From the NCBI RefSeq assembly GCF_000013085.1, contig NC_007643.1:1039001-1103000 (forward strand): a DNA stretch of 64,000 nt, read 5' to 3'. The DNA is from Rhodospirillum rubrum ATCC 11170 (lineage in GTDB: Bacteria > Pseudomonadota > Alphaproteobacteria > Rhodospirillales > Rhodospirillaceae). Every line of letters starts with the position of its first letter. Within the stretch, counting starts at the first letter, position 1. Below the pieces are notes generated by a model. It ran no database searches. It was not told where the DNA came from and was given only the letters and a program-made list of their open reading frames with translations. The position numbers and the translations under genes are program-made. This document shows positions 35,050-43,455 of the stretch, piece by piece.

Positions 35050-36140
35050 GCGTCACCCAGGGTCTTGATAATGGCGCAGGCGCTATAGGGAAGATCGGCC
35101 AGGGTCTCCACGGCGATGCCCTTGCTTGACGCCAAAGCCACCAGGTGGCCGACATCGCCGTCTTGGGGATCGCGCAGGAACAGCCGTTCGGGCATGCGGC
35201 GAAGCAGGGCGCGGGTGGCTTCTCCGATGCCCGGCTTGACGCGGTTTCTATCGGTGATCCCCGTCCTTTGCATCATGGCTTCGACGAAGGCGGTCGAGAT
35301 GGCGGCCGCGCGCGCGCGGTCCGTCGCGCTCCAATCGGCGGCCCTCGCCCGTGGAAGGTGATCGCGCACGTCGTTCATTTGCTCATCCACATACCATCGG
35401 CTCAAATCCAGATCCGCCAGATCATCAAGGAGCATGCACCCATGGAAGTTCCCCGGCGCGATAAGATCGTCTGACAAAACCGTGCGGCTGATCAGCCCGG
35501 AGATGATGCCGTTGAGGATCGCCGAGGGGATGACGTAATCCTCGTCCCCCGCCGCGAGGGTGGCGACGCCGGCCAGATCCGACAAGACGCATAGCGGCGC
35601 GCCGGTCAATTGGGGGAAGTCGCCGGCCATCGCCCGCGCCAGCTCGCCACCGATCGCCCCCTTGCCGGTCCAGCCATCGACGAAGACGATCGACGCCGGA
35701 TCATGGCGGGCAAGGATCGCCGCCATCGCCAGCGGATCGATGCCCCGGTCGCGGATGATCGAGACCGAGTAATGAACGGCCATCCGCCCAAGGGCGACGA
35801 GGGCGCGGCGCAGCAGCACGCCGATCGGGGTGCCGGCGCGCGCCAGACTGACAAGAACGATCTCGCCGTCCTCGCCGCGCGCCGCCAGGGCCTTGGCCAG
35901 ACGGGCCACGTCGCGGCCGACGCGATCGCGATTGGCGGCGAAGGCCTGATGGAAAACGGCCATATACTCGGGCGAGGGCGGCTTTTCGCGGGCGAGCATC
36001 TCGGAGTAGTGCTTGCGGCCGCTTTGGATCAGGGCTTCCTTGGCGGCGACATCGACGAAATCGACGACCACCGGGGTCAACAGGAAGGTCACGTCGGCGG
36101 GGTCGTAGCTGCCGCTGAAGCCGAGGGGAAAGGCGCTCAT
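35046..36140 (-). CDS. StiP-family protein: PRTase-like domain plus PELOTA RNA-binding domain
   Basis: A 364-residue protein starting at ATG 36140, which overlaps the HAD stop codon as ATGA. The start SGSYDPADVTFLLTPV is diagnostic of the StiP family. A phosphoribosyltransferase-like core has ILVSLARAG-type strand (VLVSLARAGTPIGVLLRRAL) and ASIVFVDGWTGKGA, the diphosphate-binding loop. The last 90 residues (PERLFLRDPQDGDVGHLVALASSKGIAVETLADLPYSACAIIK) match a PELOTA-type RNA-binding domain. Some databases call the family a cysteine protease, but the visible motifs support a PRTase. It belongs to the Ter-linked nucleoside-like metabolite pathway. The long N-terminal extension open to 36392 is a shadow of the HAD gene. 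Confidence 0.85.
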   Translation of the reverse strand: MSAFPLGFSGSYDPADVTFLLTPVVVDFVDVAAKEALIQSGRKHYSEMLAREKPPSPEYMAVFHQAFAANRDRVGRDVARLAKALAARGEDGEIVLVSLARAGTPIGVLLRRALVALGRMAVHYSVSIIRDRGIDPLAMAAILARHDPASIVFVDGWTGKGAIGGELARAMAGDFPQLTGAPLCVLSDLAGVATLAAGDEDYVIPSAILNGIISGLISRTVLSDDLIAPGNFHGCMLLDDLADLDLSRWYVDEQMNDVRDHLPRARAADWSATDRARAAAISTAFVEAMMQRTGITDRNRVKPGIGEATRALLRRMPERLFLRDPQDGDVGHLVALASSKGIAVETLADLPYSACAIIKTLGDA

Positions 36141-36901
36141 GCCGCGCTGTCCGCCATCGCCGCGACGGCCGGCCAGGTCGTGTTCAAAAAACCCAGGATC
36201 TGCGAGCGCGACGGGGTGAGGGCGTAATCGCACAAGGACATGAAGCCCAGGTCGGTCAGGCTGTCGCCAAAGCCGATGGTCAGCAGCGGCCCGTCGCCCA
36301 ATTGGGTTTCCAGGAAAAAGGCGACGGCGGCGCGCTTGCCCAGGAAGGGCGGCAACAGCGCCATGTTGGCGCCGTTGAGATGCGTCGTCCACCCCTCGGG
36401 GACGGCGGGGGCCAGGGCCTGGGCCAGACGGGCGGTTTCCTCGGCCGATCCGCCGTTGTGCTTGATCGACAGGTAAAGCGCCAGTTCGGCATCGTGGATG
36501 ATGTGGTGGCGGGCATCGACGCCGGTTCGCGCCAGGACTTGAGCGACCATATCGTCAAGCAGCTCCATCACCCGGGCCGTGGCCTGGGCTTTCTGGCTCA
36601 TCTGACGATGCCATTCGGGATGGGGCAGGCCGTCGGCGCCCAGGATCACGCCGCCAAACGAACAGATGGCGCGCGGGCCGAGGGGCAGGGTCACCCGCCG
36701 GAAGGCCTCGACGCTGCGTCCGGTCACCGGCACGATCACGGCGTCGGCGCTCAGCCACTCCAGGAAGGCCACCTGCCGCGTCGACTGGAAGGACAGCGGC
36801 TTGCCGTCCTTGTCGAGCGCCGCCAGGGTTTGGGCGCCCGGGTTTTTGCGCGCCGTCTGGAACAAGGTGTCGTCGAGATCGACGAAAACAACGCGCCTCA
36901 T
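36137..36901 (-). CDS. HAD-superfamily phosphatase of Ter module
   Basis: A 254-residue cytoplasmic HAD phosphatase. Motif I is VFVDLDDTLFQT with nucleophile Asp8 and acid Asp10, motif II VPVTGRS, motif III the Lys region with PPFLGKRAAVAFF, and motif IV IGFGDSLTDLGFM binding Mg2+. The size and the cap placed between motifs II and III suggest a Cof-type (C2) enzyme acting on sugar phosphates. It is translationally coupled on both sides (ATGA at 36898 and 36137), tying it to PRTase partners; it probably removes a phosphate from the nucleotide-like product. Confidence 0.88.
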   Translation of the reverse strand: MRRVVFVDLDDTLFQTARKNPGAQTLAALDKDGKPLSFQSTRQVAFLEWLSADAVIVPVTGRSVEAFRRVTLPLGPRAICSFGGVILGADGLPHPEWHRQMSQKAQATARVMELLDDMVAQVLARTGVDARHHIIHDAELALYLSIKHNGGSAEETARLAQALAPAVPEGWTTHLNGANMALLPPFLGKRAAVAFFLETQLGDGPLLTIGFGDSLTDLGFMSLCDYALTPSRSQILGFLNTTWPAVAAMADSAA

Positions 36902-38058
36902 GTCCGCGGGCCCCCGATGGCATTGAAAAAAACCGGTTCGGCGCCCAGGGCGGCGATCAGGGCCGTTTGGGCGGTCGATGGTGGCGTCTCGTAGCAGACC
37001 AGAACGCGGTCGTAGTCTCCCGGACGGGTGGAATACAGAAAATTGGGAATGCCGTCGCCATAGGCGTCGGCGAAGTCGATCACGCCGTCGATATCGCCGC
37101 CTTCCAGGATCGGCGAGCGGGTGGTCGCCTGCACCCGGACATCGGCGCCCATCGCCGACAGCCGGCGGGCGAGCTGAAAGGGCGGAAAGACGAATTCGCC
37201 GGTGCCCAGCACCAGAACCCGCTCGCCGGCCTTCGCCCTGATCGCCAGGGCGGCGGCGGGTAGCGGCCGGGGGCGGCGCAAGCCAAGGCGCCCCCAGTTC
37301 ACCGGGATCAGATCGTCCTTGAAGGCGCCGTCGCCGGTGACATTGGGCATGGCCGGCGGGGTGACGGTGCGCGCCTCGAAGGTATAGCCGCCTTCCAGAA
37401 GGGAGACGAAGGTCGTGGGCACCGGCATGGCCGCCGTGATCTCGGCCCGCTTCGCCGCGCCCATCCAGTCGGTGATGGTGACGCAGACGATCCGGGCGAG
37501 GTTGGGCATCGCGGCGCGATTGGCTTCGACTAGGGCGACGAAGGTCGCACCGGTCGAGGCTTCGTCATCGACGAGCACCAGGGTCCGGCAGGCGGCGCAG
37601 AGGGCGCGATCAAGGGCGGCGGCGGGCTGGTGGATCAGGTGGCTGGTGGCGTGGCTGTGGCTTTCCTCGAAGGTCGACAGCAACCCCTGACGCAGCCGGT
37701 AGCGGGTCGAATGGATGAACAGCCCGTCCTCGCGGCCGCTTCCCCCCCGCCACGCTTCGAAAACCCCCTGTCCCAGGCAGATGGCGGTTTCGGCCATGCC
37801 GATGGCGACGACCGGTCCGGGAAGATTTGCCGGCAGCTTCGCCGCCAGCCGGCGGTGAACCATCCTCATCACCTGGGGGCGGACGGGCAGATGCCGCCCC
37901 AGCACCTTGCTGACGAACAGGAAGGGGCGCTTGGGGTTGCGCCGGCTGGCGAAGCCGCAGAGCGCGCCCAGGGGAAGATCGCTGCGCGCCACCGCGACAT
38001 GAAGGTCGCCCCCCGCCAGGGCGATCGTCTGCGAGAGGGGACTGTCGATGAACGTCAT
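36898..38058 (-). CDS. Phosphoribosyltransferase with TRSP domain, Ter module
   Basis: A 386-residue protein that opens the four-gene minus-strand unit. Residues about 20-240 are a PRTase of the type found in ter loci, with the PRPP-binding loop LVLVDDEASTGATFVALVEA as the key motif and upstream HSTRYRL and FEESHSHATSHLI stretches. The C-terminal 130 residues fit the TRSP domain: VLVLGTGEFVFPPFQLA and the motif TRSPILEGGDIDG that gives the domain its name. Together with StiP, HAD and CitE-like products it should build a ribosyl or nucleoside-like compound used in Ter stress responses. Start ATG 38058 with a GGAG 13 bases upstream. Confidence 0.87.
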   Translation of the reverse strand: MTFIDSPLSQTIALAGGDLHVAVARSDLPLGALCGFASRRNPKRPFLFVSKVLGRHLPVRPQVMRMVHRRLAAKLPANLPGPVVAIGMAETAICLGQGVFEAWRGGSGREDGLFIHSTRYRLRQGLLSTFEESHSHATSHLIHQPAAALDRALCAACRTLVLVDDEASTGATFVALVEANRAAMPNLARIVCVTITDWMGAAKRAEITAAMPVPTTFVSLLEGGYTFEARTVTPPAMPNVTGDGAFKDDLIPVNWGRLGLRRPRPLPAAALAIRAKAGERVLVLGTGEFVFPPFQLARRLSAMGADVRVQATTRSPILEGGDIDGVIDFADAYGDGIPNFLYSTRPGDYDRVLVCYETPPSTAQTALIAALGAEPVFFNAIGGPRT

Positions 38059-38597
38059 GGGGCGTGGCTCCAACGATCTTCGGCGGGATCGCTTTGGCAA
38101 AAGGGATGAGGGCAGATCTTTGATCTCGAAAGGAGACGGTTTTATTGCGATAGGCGATCGATATGATTTCGATGACGGCGCAACGGTAATAAAAAGTACG
38201 ATTTTACTTTAAAGATACTAAGCACGATAGCGTTTCGCCTCCGTATCCGTTCTCTCCTTAAGCTATCAAGCCCGCCCTGTCCATTCAAGGAGCGGATGAG
38301 GGGCGCCCCTGACGGGGGCGCCGCCTAAGGAAGGCCGCCGCCGCGCCGATCTTCCCCCTTTTTCCACGCCTTCGCCGCCGGGGTGACGCCCGCCAGAAAT
38401 CCCCCGGTTCCCGGGGGATGGGGCCGGCGGGCTTGGGTGCGTTGCGAAATATTTTATAGATCCCACAAAGAAAGGAACTGTCATTAGCACGACAAATTTT
38501 TACCATATAAAGTCAAAATTGTACAATTGACCAATAAAGCCCCAGGTGACTAGTCTCTGCCCAAGGTCAACAACAAAAGCGGATGGGGCGGGGGACT
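38059..38597. other. Divergent intergenic region between Ter module and microcompartment operon
   Basis: A 539-base gap without genes. It includes the Ter-module promoter (near 38059-38200, AT-rich) and, at 38302-38322 and 38401-38417, two perfect hairpins with arms GGCGCCCC/GGGGCGCC and CCCCCGG/CCGGGGG that look like transcription insulators. The AT-rich part from 38450 holds the BMC promoter with an activator element, including the 12-bp palindrome AATTGTACAATT at 38517-38528. Confidence 0.6.
38491..38555 (+). promoter_or_regulatory. Promoter of the BMC operon with conserved 42-bp activator element (copy 1)
   Basis: The element starts GACAAATTTTTAC and ends 42 bases later in TTGACC (38527-38532), which also serves as the -35 box. 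A 17-base spacer leads to CTAGTC at 38550-38555 as the -10. Two other copies, at 55446 and 59298, share start, length and ending. The weak -10 and the site touching -35 point to a class II activator, most simply the AraC-type response regulator encoded in the locus. The first ATG of the operon lies about 35 bases after the expected transcription start. Confidence 0.7.
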
Positions 38598-39173
38598 ATG
38601 AAAAAGATCCTGATGTTGGCAGGAGATTTTTCGGAAGACTACGAGGTTATGGTCCCGTACCAAGCCCTGGAGATGTTGGGTTTGAGGGTCGATGTAGTCT
38701 GTCCCGGTAAACGGAAGAACGATCTTCTGAAAACGGCCATCCACGATTTTGAGGGCGACCAGACTTATACGGAAAAACCGGGTCACCTGTTTCGGCTGAC
38801 CGCCTCGTTTCTGGATAGCGATCCGGAAGACTACGCGGGGCTGTATCTGACCGGAGGACGCGCCCCGGAGTACCTGCGGCTGAACCGCGAGGTTCTGAGC
38901 ATCGTGCGCGGCTTCATGGGCAAGTCCTTGCCCGTGGCGGCGATCTGCCATGGCGTGCAGATCCTGACGGCGGCGGATGTGGTGCGCGGCAGGAGGGTAA
39001 CGGCATATCCCGCGGTCAAGCCGGAAGTGGAGATGGCTGGCGGGATCTATGTCGAAGTCAAAGCGGAGGACTCCGTGGTTGACGGCAATCTGACGACGTC
39101 GCCCGCTTGGCCGGGACACCCGGCCCTTCTGCGCGACTTCGTTCGGCTTCTGGGCGTGAGGGTTCTGGTCTGA
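38598..39173 (+). CDS. DJ-1/PfpI-family protein, first gene of the BMC operon
   Basis: A 191-residue protein of the DJ-1/PfpI class-I glutamine amidotransferase-like fold. It begins [16 protein letters not shown], has [11 protein letters not shown] (with the usual Glu/Arg ligand region) and the nucleophile elbow [11 protein letters not shown] with Cys, and ends near [13 protein letters not shown]. Some members detoxify glyoxals or aldehydes; in a compartment that makes a reactive aldehyde it may act as an aldehyde or methylglyoxal scavenger, which is inference. The ATG at 38598 follows GGGGG; the ATG at 38583 has no ribosome site. It is transcribed from the conserved promoter 43 bases upstream. 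Confidence 0.85.
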   Translation: MKKILMLAGDFSEDYEVMVPYQALEMLGLRVDVVCPGKRKNDLLKTAIHDFEGDQTYTEKPGHLFRLTASFLDSDPEDYAGLYLTGGRAPEYLRLNREVLSIVRGFMGKSLPVAAICHGVQILTAADVVRGRRVTAYPAVKPEVEMAGGIYVEVKAEDSVVDGNLTTSPAWPGHPALLRDFVRLLGVRVLV

Positions 39174-39240
39174 CAGGACTTTCCGGTACAGGCCCGGTGG
39201 CGAAAAGCGGATCCGTAAAAATCCCTATGTGGAGGATGTC

Positions 39241-41781
39241 ATGATCGAAAAAGGTTTCTCCAAGCCGACCGATCGGGTTATGCGGCTGAAGAACGAAATT
39301 CTCAACGCCAAGCCCTATGTCGAGTCCGAGCGGGCGGTTCTGGTCACGGAAGCCTATAAGGAAACGGAAGGGCTGCCGGCCATCCTGCGCCGCGCCAAGG
39401 CCGCCGAGAAGATCTTCAACAATCTGCCGGTGACCATCCGCAACGACGAGTTGATCGTCGGCGCCATCACCAAGAACCCGCGTTCCACCGAGATCTGCCC
39501 GGAATTCTCCTACGACTGGGTCGAAAAAGAATTCGACACCATGGCCACCCGTCTGGCCGACCCCTTCCTGATCCCCAAGGAAACCGCCAAGGAACTGCAT
39601 GACGCGTTCCTGTATTGGCCGGGCAAGACCACCAGCGATCTCGCCTCTTCCTATATGTCGCAGGAAGCCAAGGATTGCATCGCCTCGGGCGTGTTCACCG
39701 TTGGCAACTACTTCTACGGCGGCGTCGGCCATGTCTGCGTCGACTACGGCAAGGTTCTGAAGATCGGCTTCCGCGGTATCATCACCGAAGTGGTCCAGGC
39801 CATGGAAAAGATGGACCGGATGGACCCGGACTACATCAAGAAGCAGCAGTTCTACAACGCGGTGATCATCGCCTATACGGCGGCCATCAATTTCGCCCAC
39901 CGCTATGCGGCGAAGGCCCTGGAACTGGCGCAGAACGAAGCCAACCCGACCCGCAAGGCTGAGCTGCTTCAGATCGCCCAGAACTGCGCCCGCGTTCCCG
40001 AGAACGGCGCCACCACCTTCTATGAGGCCTGCCAGTCCTTCTGGTTCGTTCAGTGCCTGCTTCAGATCGAGTCCAGCGGCCATTCCATCTCGCCGGGCCG
40101 CTTCGACCAGTACATGTATCCCTTCCTTTGCGCCGACAAGAGCATCGACAAGGGCTTCGCCCAGGAACTCGTCGACTGCATCTGGATCAAGCTCAACGAC
40201 GTCAACAAGACCCGCGACGAAGTGTCGGCCCAGGCCTTCGCCGGTTACGCGGTGTTCCAGAACCTGTGCGTTGGTGGTCAGACCGAAGGCGGCCTGGATG
40301 CGACCAACGAAATCTCCTACATGTGCATGGAGGCCACCGCCCACGTCCGTCTGCCCGCGCCGTCGTTCTCGATCCGCGTCTGGCAGGGCACGCCCGATGA
40401 TTTCCTGCACCGCGCCTGTGAAGTGGTCCGCTTGGGCCTTGGCGTGCCGGCCATGTACAACGACGAAGTCATCGTTCCGGCCCTGCAGAACCGCGGCGTT
40501 ACCCTGCACGACGCCCGTAACTACGGCATCGTCGGCTGCGTGGAGCCCCAGTGCATCCACAAGACCGAAGGCTGGCATGACGCCGCGTTCTTCAACGTCG
40601 CCAAGGTTCTTGAGATCACCCTCAACAACGGCAAGGCCGGCGGCAAGCAGCTTGGTCCGGTGACCGGCGAGTTCACCAGCTTCCGCAACATGGACGACCT
40701 CTACGCGGCCTTCCAGAAGCAGATGGCCTACTTCGTCCATTATCTGGTCGAAGCCGACAACTGCGTCGATCTGGCCCATGGCGAGCGTTGCCCGCTGCCC
40801 TTCGTCTCGGCCCTGGTCGACGATTGCATCGGTCGCGGCAAGTCCCTTCAGGAAGGCGGCGCCATCTACAACTTCACCGGTCCCCAGGCCTTCGGCGTCG
40901 CCGATACCGGTGACTCGGTCTATGCCATCCAGAAGAACGTCTTCGAAGACAAGAAGATCACCCTGGCCGAGATGAAGGAAGCGCTCGACGCCAACTTCGG
41001 TCTGCCCGTCGGTGGCTCCGCTCCGTCGGCCGGTGGCGATTTCACCGAGGAGCAGGTGTTCGCCGCGGTCCGCAAGGTCCTGAGCAGCAACGGCTCGATG
41101 GATGTCTCGGCGCTCAAGGGTGAAGTCTACCGCACCCTGTCGGGTCAGGCCGCTCCGGCCGCCGGCGGCTCGTCGACCAAATACGACGCCATCCGCCGCC
41201 TTCTCGATGCCAGCCCGGCCTTCGGCAATGACATCGACGACGTCGACATGGTCGCTCGCGAATGCGCCCTGATCTACTGCCGCGAAGTCGAGAAGTACAC
41301 CAACCCGCGTGGCGGCCAGTTCCAGGCCGGTATCTACCCGGTGTCGGCGAACGTGCTGTTTGGCAAGGACGTGGCGGCTCTGCCCGATGGCCGTCTGGCC
41401 AAGGCTCCGCTGGCCGATGGCGTCTCCCCGCGTCCCGGTCAGGACGTCAAGGGCCCGACGGCGGCGGCGAATTCGGTGGCCAAGCTCGACCACTTCATCG
41501 CCTCCAACGGTACGCTCTACAACCAGAAGTTCCTGCCGTCGGCCCTGGCCGGGGATGCCGGACTTCAGAACTTCGCCTCGCTGGTCCGCAGCTACTTCGA
41601 CCACAAGGGTATGCACGTCCAGTTCAACGTCATCGATCGCCAGACGCTGCTCGATGCCCAGCTTGAACCGGAAAAGCATAACGACCTGGTCGTTCGCGTC
41701 GCCGGCTACAGCGCGCAGTTCGTCGTCCTCGCCAAGGAAGTGCAAGACGACATCATCAGCCGCACCGAGCAGACCCTCTAG
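39241..41781 (+). CDS. Glycyl radical diol dehydratase (probably 1,2-propanediol dehydratase), BMC signature enzyme
   Basis: An 846-residue glycyl radical enzyme. The active-site loop is GCVEPQ with thiyl Cys433 and Glu435; the C-terminal radical loop is RVAGYSA with Gly822. The GCVEP motif is shared by diol/glycerol dehydratases and choline lyase; neighbouring pduL, CoA-aldehyde dehydrogenase and alcohol dehydrogenase genes and the lack of choline-specific genes favour 1,2-propanediol, as known for GRM3-type loci of purple bacteria. Unusually, residues about 591-646 form an insertion flanked by Gly/Ala/Pro linkers and containing a predicted amphipathic helix (FTEEQVFAAVRKVLSS), perhaps an internal targeting peptide. 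ATG 39241 follows GGAGG. A 924-codon antisense frame over it is a shadow. Confidence 0.92.
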   Translation: MIEKGFSKPTDRVMRLKNEILNAKPYVESERAVLVTEAYKETEGLPAILRRAKAAEKIFNNLPVTIRNDELIVGAITKNPRSTEICPEFSYDWVEKEFDTMATRLADPFLIPKETAKELHDAFLYWPGKTTSDLASSYMSQEAKDCIASGVFTVGNYFYGGVGHVCVDYGKVLKIGFRGIITEVVQAMEKMDRMDPDYIKKQQFYNAVIIAYTAAINFAHRYAAKALELAQNEANPTRKAELLQIAQNCARVPENGATTFYEACQSFWFVQCLLQIESSGHSISPGRFDQYMYPFLCADKSIDKGFAQELVDCIWIKLNDVNKTRDEVSAQAFAGYAVFQNLCVGGQTEGGLDATNEISYMCMEATAHVRLPAPSFSIRVWQGTPDDFLHRACEVVRLGLGVPAMYNDEVIVPALQNRGVTLHDARNYGIVGCVEPQCIHKTEGWHDAAFFNVAKVLEITLNNGKAGGKQLGPVTGEFTSFRNMDDLYAAFQKQMAYFVHYLVEADNCVDLAHGERCPLPFVSALVDDCIGRGKSLQEGGAIYNFTGPQAFGVADTGDSVYAIQKNVFEDKKITLAEMKEALDANFGLPVGGSAPSAGGDFTEEQVFAAVRKVLSSNGSMDVSALKGEVYRTLSGQAAPAAGGSSTKYDAIRRLLDASPAFGNDIDDVDMVARECALIYCREVEKYTNPRGGQFQAGIYPVSANVLFGKDVAALPDGRLAKAPLADGVSPRPGQDVKGPTAAANSVAKLDHFIASNGTLYNQKFLPSALAGDAGLQNFASLVRSYFDHKGMHVQFNVIDRQTLLDAQLEPEKHNDLVVRVAGYSAQFVVLAKEVQDDIISRTEQTL

Positions 41782-41796
41782 CGGCAAACCGGGTTT

Positions 41797-41824
41797 CGTC
41801 CCCCCGGACCAGTCCGGGGGGACG
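41797..41824 (+). promoter_or_regulatory. Perfect 12-bp hairpin after glycyl radical enzyme gene
   Basis: Arms CGTCCCCCCGGA and TCCGGGGGGACG enclose CCAG, 15 bases after the stop codon. No T tract follows, so it is not a classical terminator; it probably protects the 3' end of the enzyme message or causes partial read-through, making the enzyme more abundant than the downstream products. Confidence 0.65.
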
Positions 41825-41915
41825 GCCTCCAAGAAGCGGGGTTTTTCGCCAGACGGGGATCCTTCCCCCGGCGGCGGGCCAACCTCGCCAAGGAATGCGG
41901 GAAAGACAGGCGGCC

Positions 41916-43055
41916 ATGACCGGACTACAGCGCTTCTTCCTGAAAACCGAAATCGTCTTCGGACCAGGCATGTTCGACCGCCTGGAGGCCTTTCGCGGGC
42001 AGCGGATCGGTATCATCACCGATGCCTTCATGGTTAAATCGGGCATGGTCGACCGGGTGCGGGCCAAGCTTCCTCCCTGTGAGATCAAGGTCTTCGGCGA
42101 GGTGGTGCCCGAACCGCCGCTTCAGAACATCGCCCAGGGCGCGCGTTTCCTCGCCGATTTCAAACCTGACGCCATTTTGGCTTTGGGCGGCGGATCGGCC
42201 ATCGACGCCGCCAAAGCGATCTTGGCCACCTTGCGGGAAATGGAGCCGTCGCGCTCCATCGTGATGATCGCCGTGCCGACGACCAGTGGAACCGGGTCCG
42301 AGGTGACGTCTTACGCGATCATTTCCGAGCCGGAGCGGGGGATCAAACACCCCCTGCGCTCCGAAGAGATCATCCCCGATATCGCGCTGCTCGACCCCGA
42401 ACTGGTGATGAGCGTTCCGCCGAAAGTTACGGCCGATACCGGCATGGACGTGATCACTCACGCGCTTGAAGCCTATGTGGCGCGTGAAGCCAACGACTTC
42501 AGCGACGCCTTCGCCGAAAAGGCGCTAGCCCTTGCCTTCGCCCATCTGCCCACGGCCTTCGCCAACGGCAATGATGTGGTGGCGCGCGGCGCTTTGCATA
42601 ACGCGTCGTGCATGGCCGGCATAGCCTTCAGCGCCGCGGGCCTGGGCCTCAACCACGGTTTGGCCCACGCCATCGGTGGCAGGCTGCACATTCCCCACGG
42701 CAAGATCAACGCCATGCTGTTGCCGCTGGTGATCGAATACAACGCCGGCACTCGGGGCGAGTTCGGCCCCTGTCTGCCCGCCGCGACCCGCTATGCGGAA
42801 GTGGCCCGCCGTCTTGGCTTGGAAGGGCCAAGTGTTCGGGCCGGCGTGAAAAGCTTGGCGCAGGCCATATCCCGTCTGAACGCGCAATTCGGCATCCCGC
42901 CGACCCTGCGCGCCCTGGGTGTCGATCTCGACGAGGTGGCACGTTACGGCGCGGCGATGGTCCAGGGAACCCTGGCCGACAGCTGCACGGCAAGCAATCC
43001 GCGAAAGCCTACCCCGGACGACGTGGCCGAGCTGATCGGCGCGGTTACCGGTTGA
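41916..43055 (+). CDS. Iron-containing alcohol dehydrogenase, BMC-associated (PduQ-like)
   Basis: A 379-residue group-III alcohol dehydrogenase. It shows the NAD-binding GGGSAIDAAKAI, the phosphate-loop IAVPTTSGTGSEVTSYAII and the metal-ligand region with HALEAYVAREAND and the two His of LGLNHGLAHAIGGRLHIPHGKINA. In the compartment it would reduce propionaldehyde to 1-propanol and regenerate NAD+ for the aldehyde dehydrogenase. The ATG at 41916 is preferred because the one at 41895 abuts its only ribosome-like site. It follows the dehydratase gene and its hairpin and precedes the first shell gene. Confidence 0.9.
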   Translation: MTGLQRFFLKTEIVFGPGMFDRLEAFRGQRIGIITDAFMVKSGMVDRVRAKLPPCEIKVFGEVVPEPPLQNIAQGARFLADFKPDAILALGGGSAIDAAKAILATLREMEPSRSIVMIAVPTTSGTGSEVTSYAIISEPERGIKHPLRSEEIIPDIALLDPELVMSVPPKVTADTGMDVITHALEAYVAREANDFSDAFAEKALALAFAHLPTAFANGNDVVARGALHNASCMAGIAFSAAGLGLNHGLAHAIGGRLHIPHGKINAMLLPLVIEYNAGTRGEFGPCLPAATRYAEVARRLGLEGPSVRAGVKSLAQAISRLNAQFGIPPTLRALGVDLDEVARYGAAMVQGTLADSCTASNPRKPTPDDVAELIGAVTG

Positions 43056-43128
43056 GAGTCTCGCCTTCCCGCCAGCGGGAACCAGCGATCCGACAGTGAA
43101 CACTTGAGAACAAGACGAGGGAAAAACG

Positions 43129-43425
43129 ATGCAACAAGAAGCCTTGGGCATGGTGGAAACCAAAGGACTGGTCGGTGCGATCGAAGCGGCCGACGCCATG
43201 GTGAAATCGGCGAACGTGGTCCTGATGGGCTACGAGAAGATCGGCTCGGGTCTGGTGACCGTGATGGTTCGCGGTGACGTGGGCGCGGTGAAGGCGGCGA
43301 CGGATGCCGGCGCCGTGGCGGCCTCGAAGATCGGTGAAGTCGTGTCCGTCCACGTCATCCCGCGGCCCCACACCGAAGTGGAAAAGATCCTGCCGCGCGG
43401 CCTCTCCGCTTCGGCGGCCCAATAA
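43129..43425 (+). CDS. BMC-H hexameric shell protein (PduA-like) 1
   Basis: A 98-residue single BMC domain: [53 protein letters not shown], and the closing [15 protein letters not shown]. Such hexamers tile the flat faces of the shell; the KIGSG loop lines the central pore that passes small polar molecules. It is about 80% similar by eye to the protein at 44996-45274, so the two arose by duplication and may form mixed hexamers. A short tail of about 10 residues (GLSASAAQ) is the main difference. Confidence 0.95.
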   Translation: MQQEALGMVETKGLVGAIEAADAMVKSANVVLMGYEKIGSGLVTVMVRGDVGAVKAATDAGAVAASKIGEVVSVHVIPRPHTEVEKILPRGLSASAAQ

Positions 43426-43455
43426 GCACCCCGATCAGGACAGGAGGGATTTGCC

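Noticed and set aside
35046-36140. Cysteine protease activity of the StiP-family protein
   Set aside because: I saw no convincing Cys-His protease pair; the diphosphate-loop and PELOTA-like end fit the PRTase interpretation and the gene context.
39241-41781. Choline trimethylamine-lyase (CutC) as identity of the glycyl radical enzyme
   Set aside because: GCVEP alone cannot separate the two, but the locus has no choline-type accessory genes and resembles propanediol GRM3 loci. I keep this as the main alternative to test.
39058-41832. 924-codon minus-strand open frame over the glycyl radical enzyme
   Set aside because: Mirror of a highly expressed gene with strong codon bias. No domain or ribosome site.
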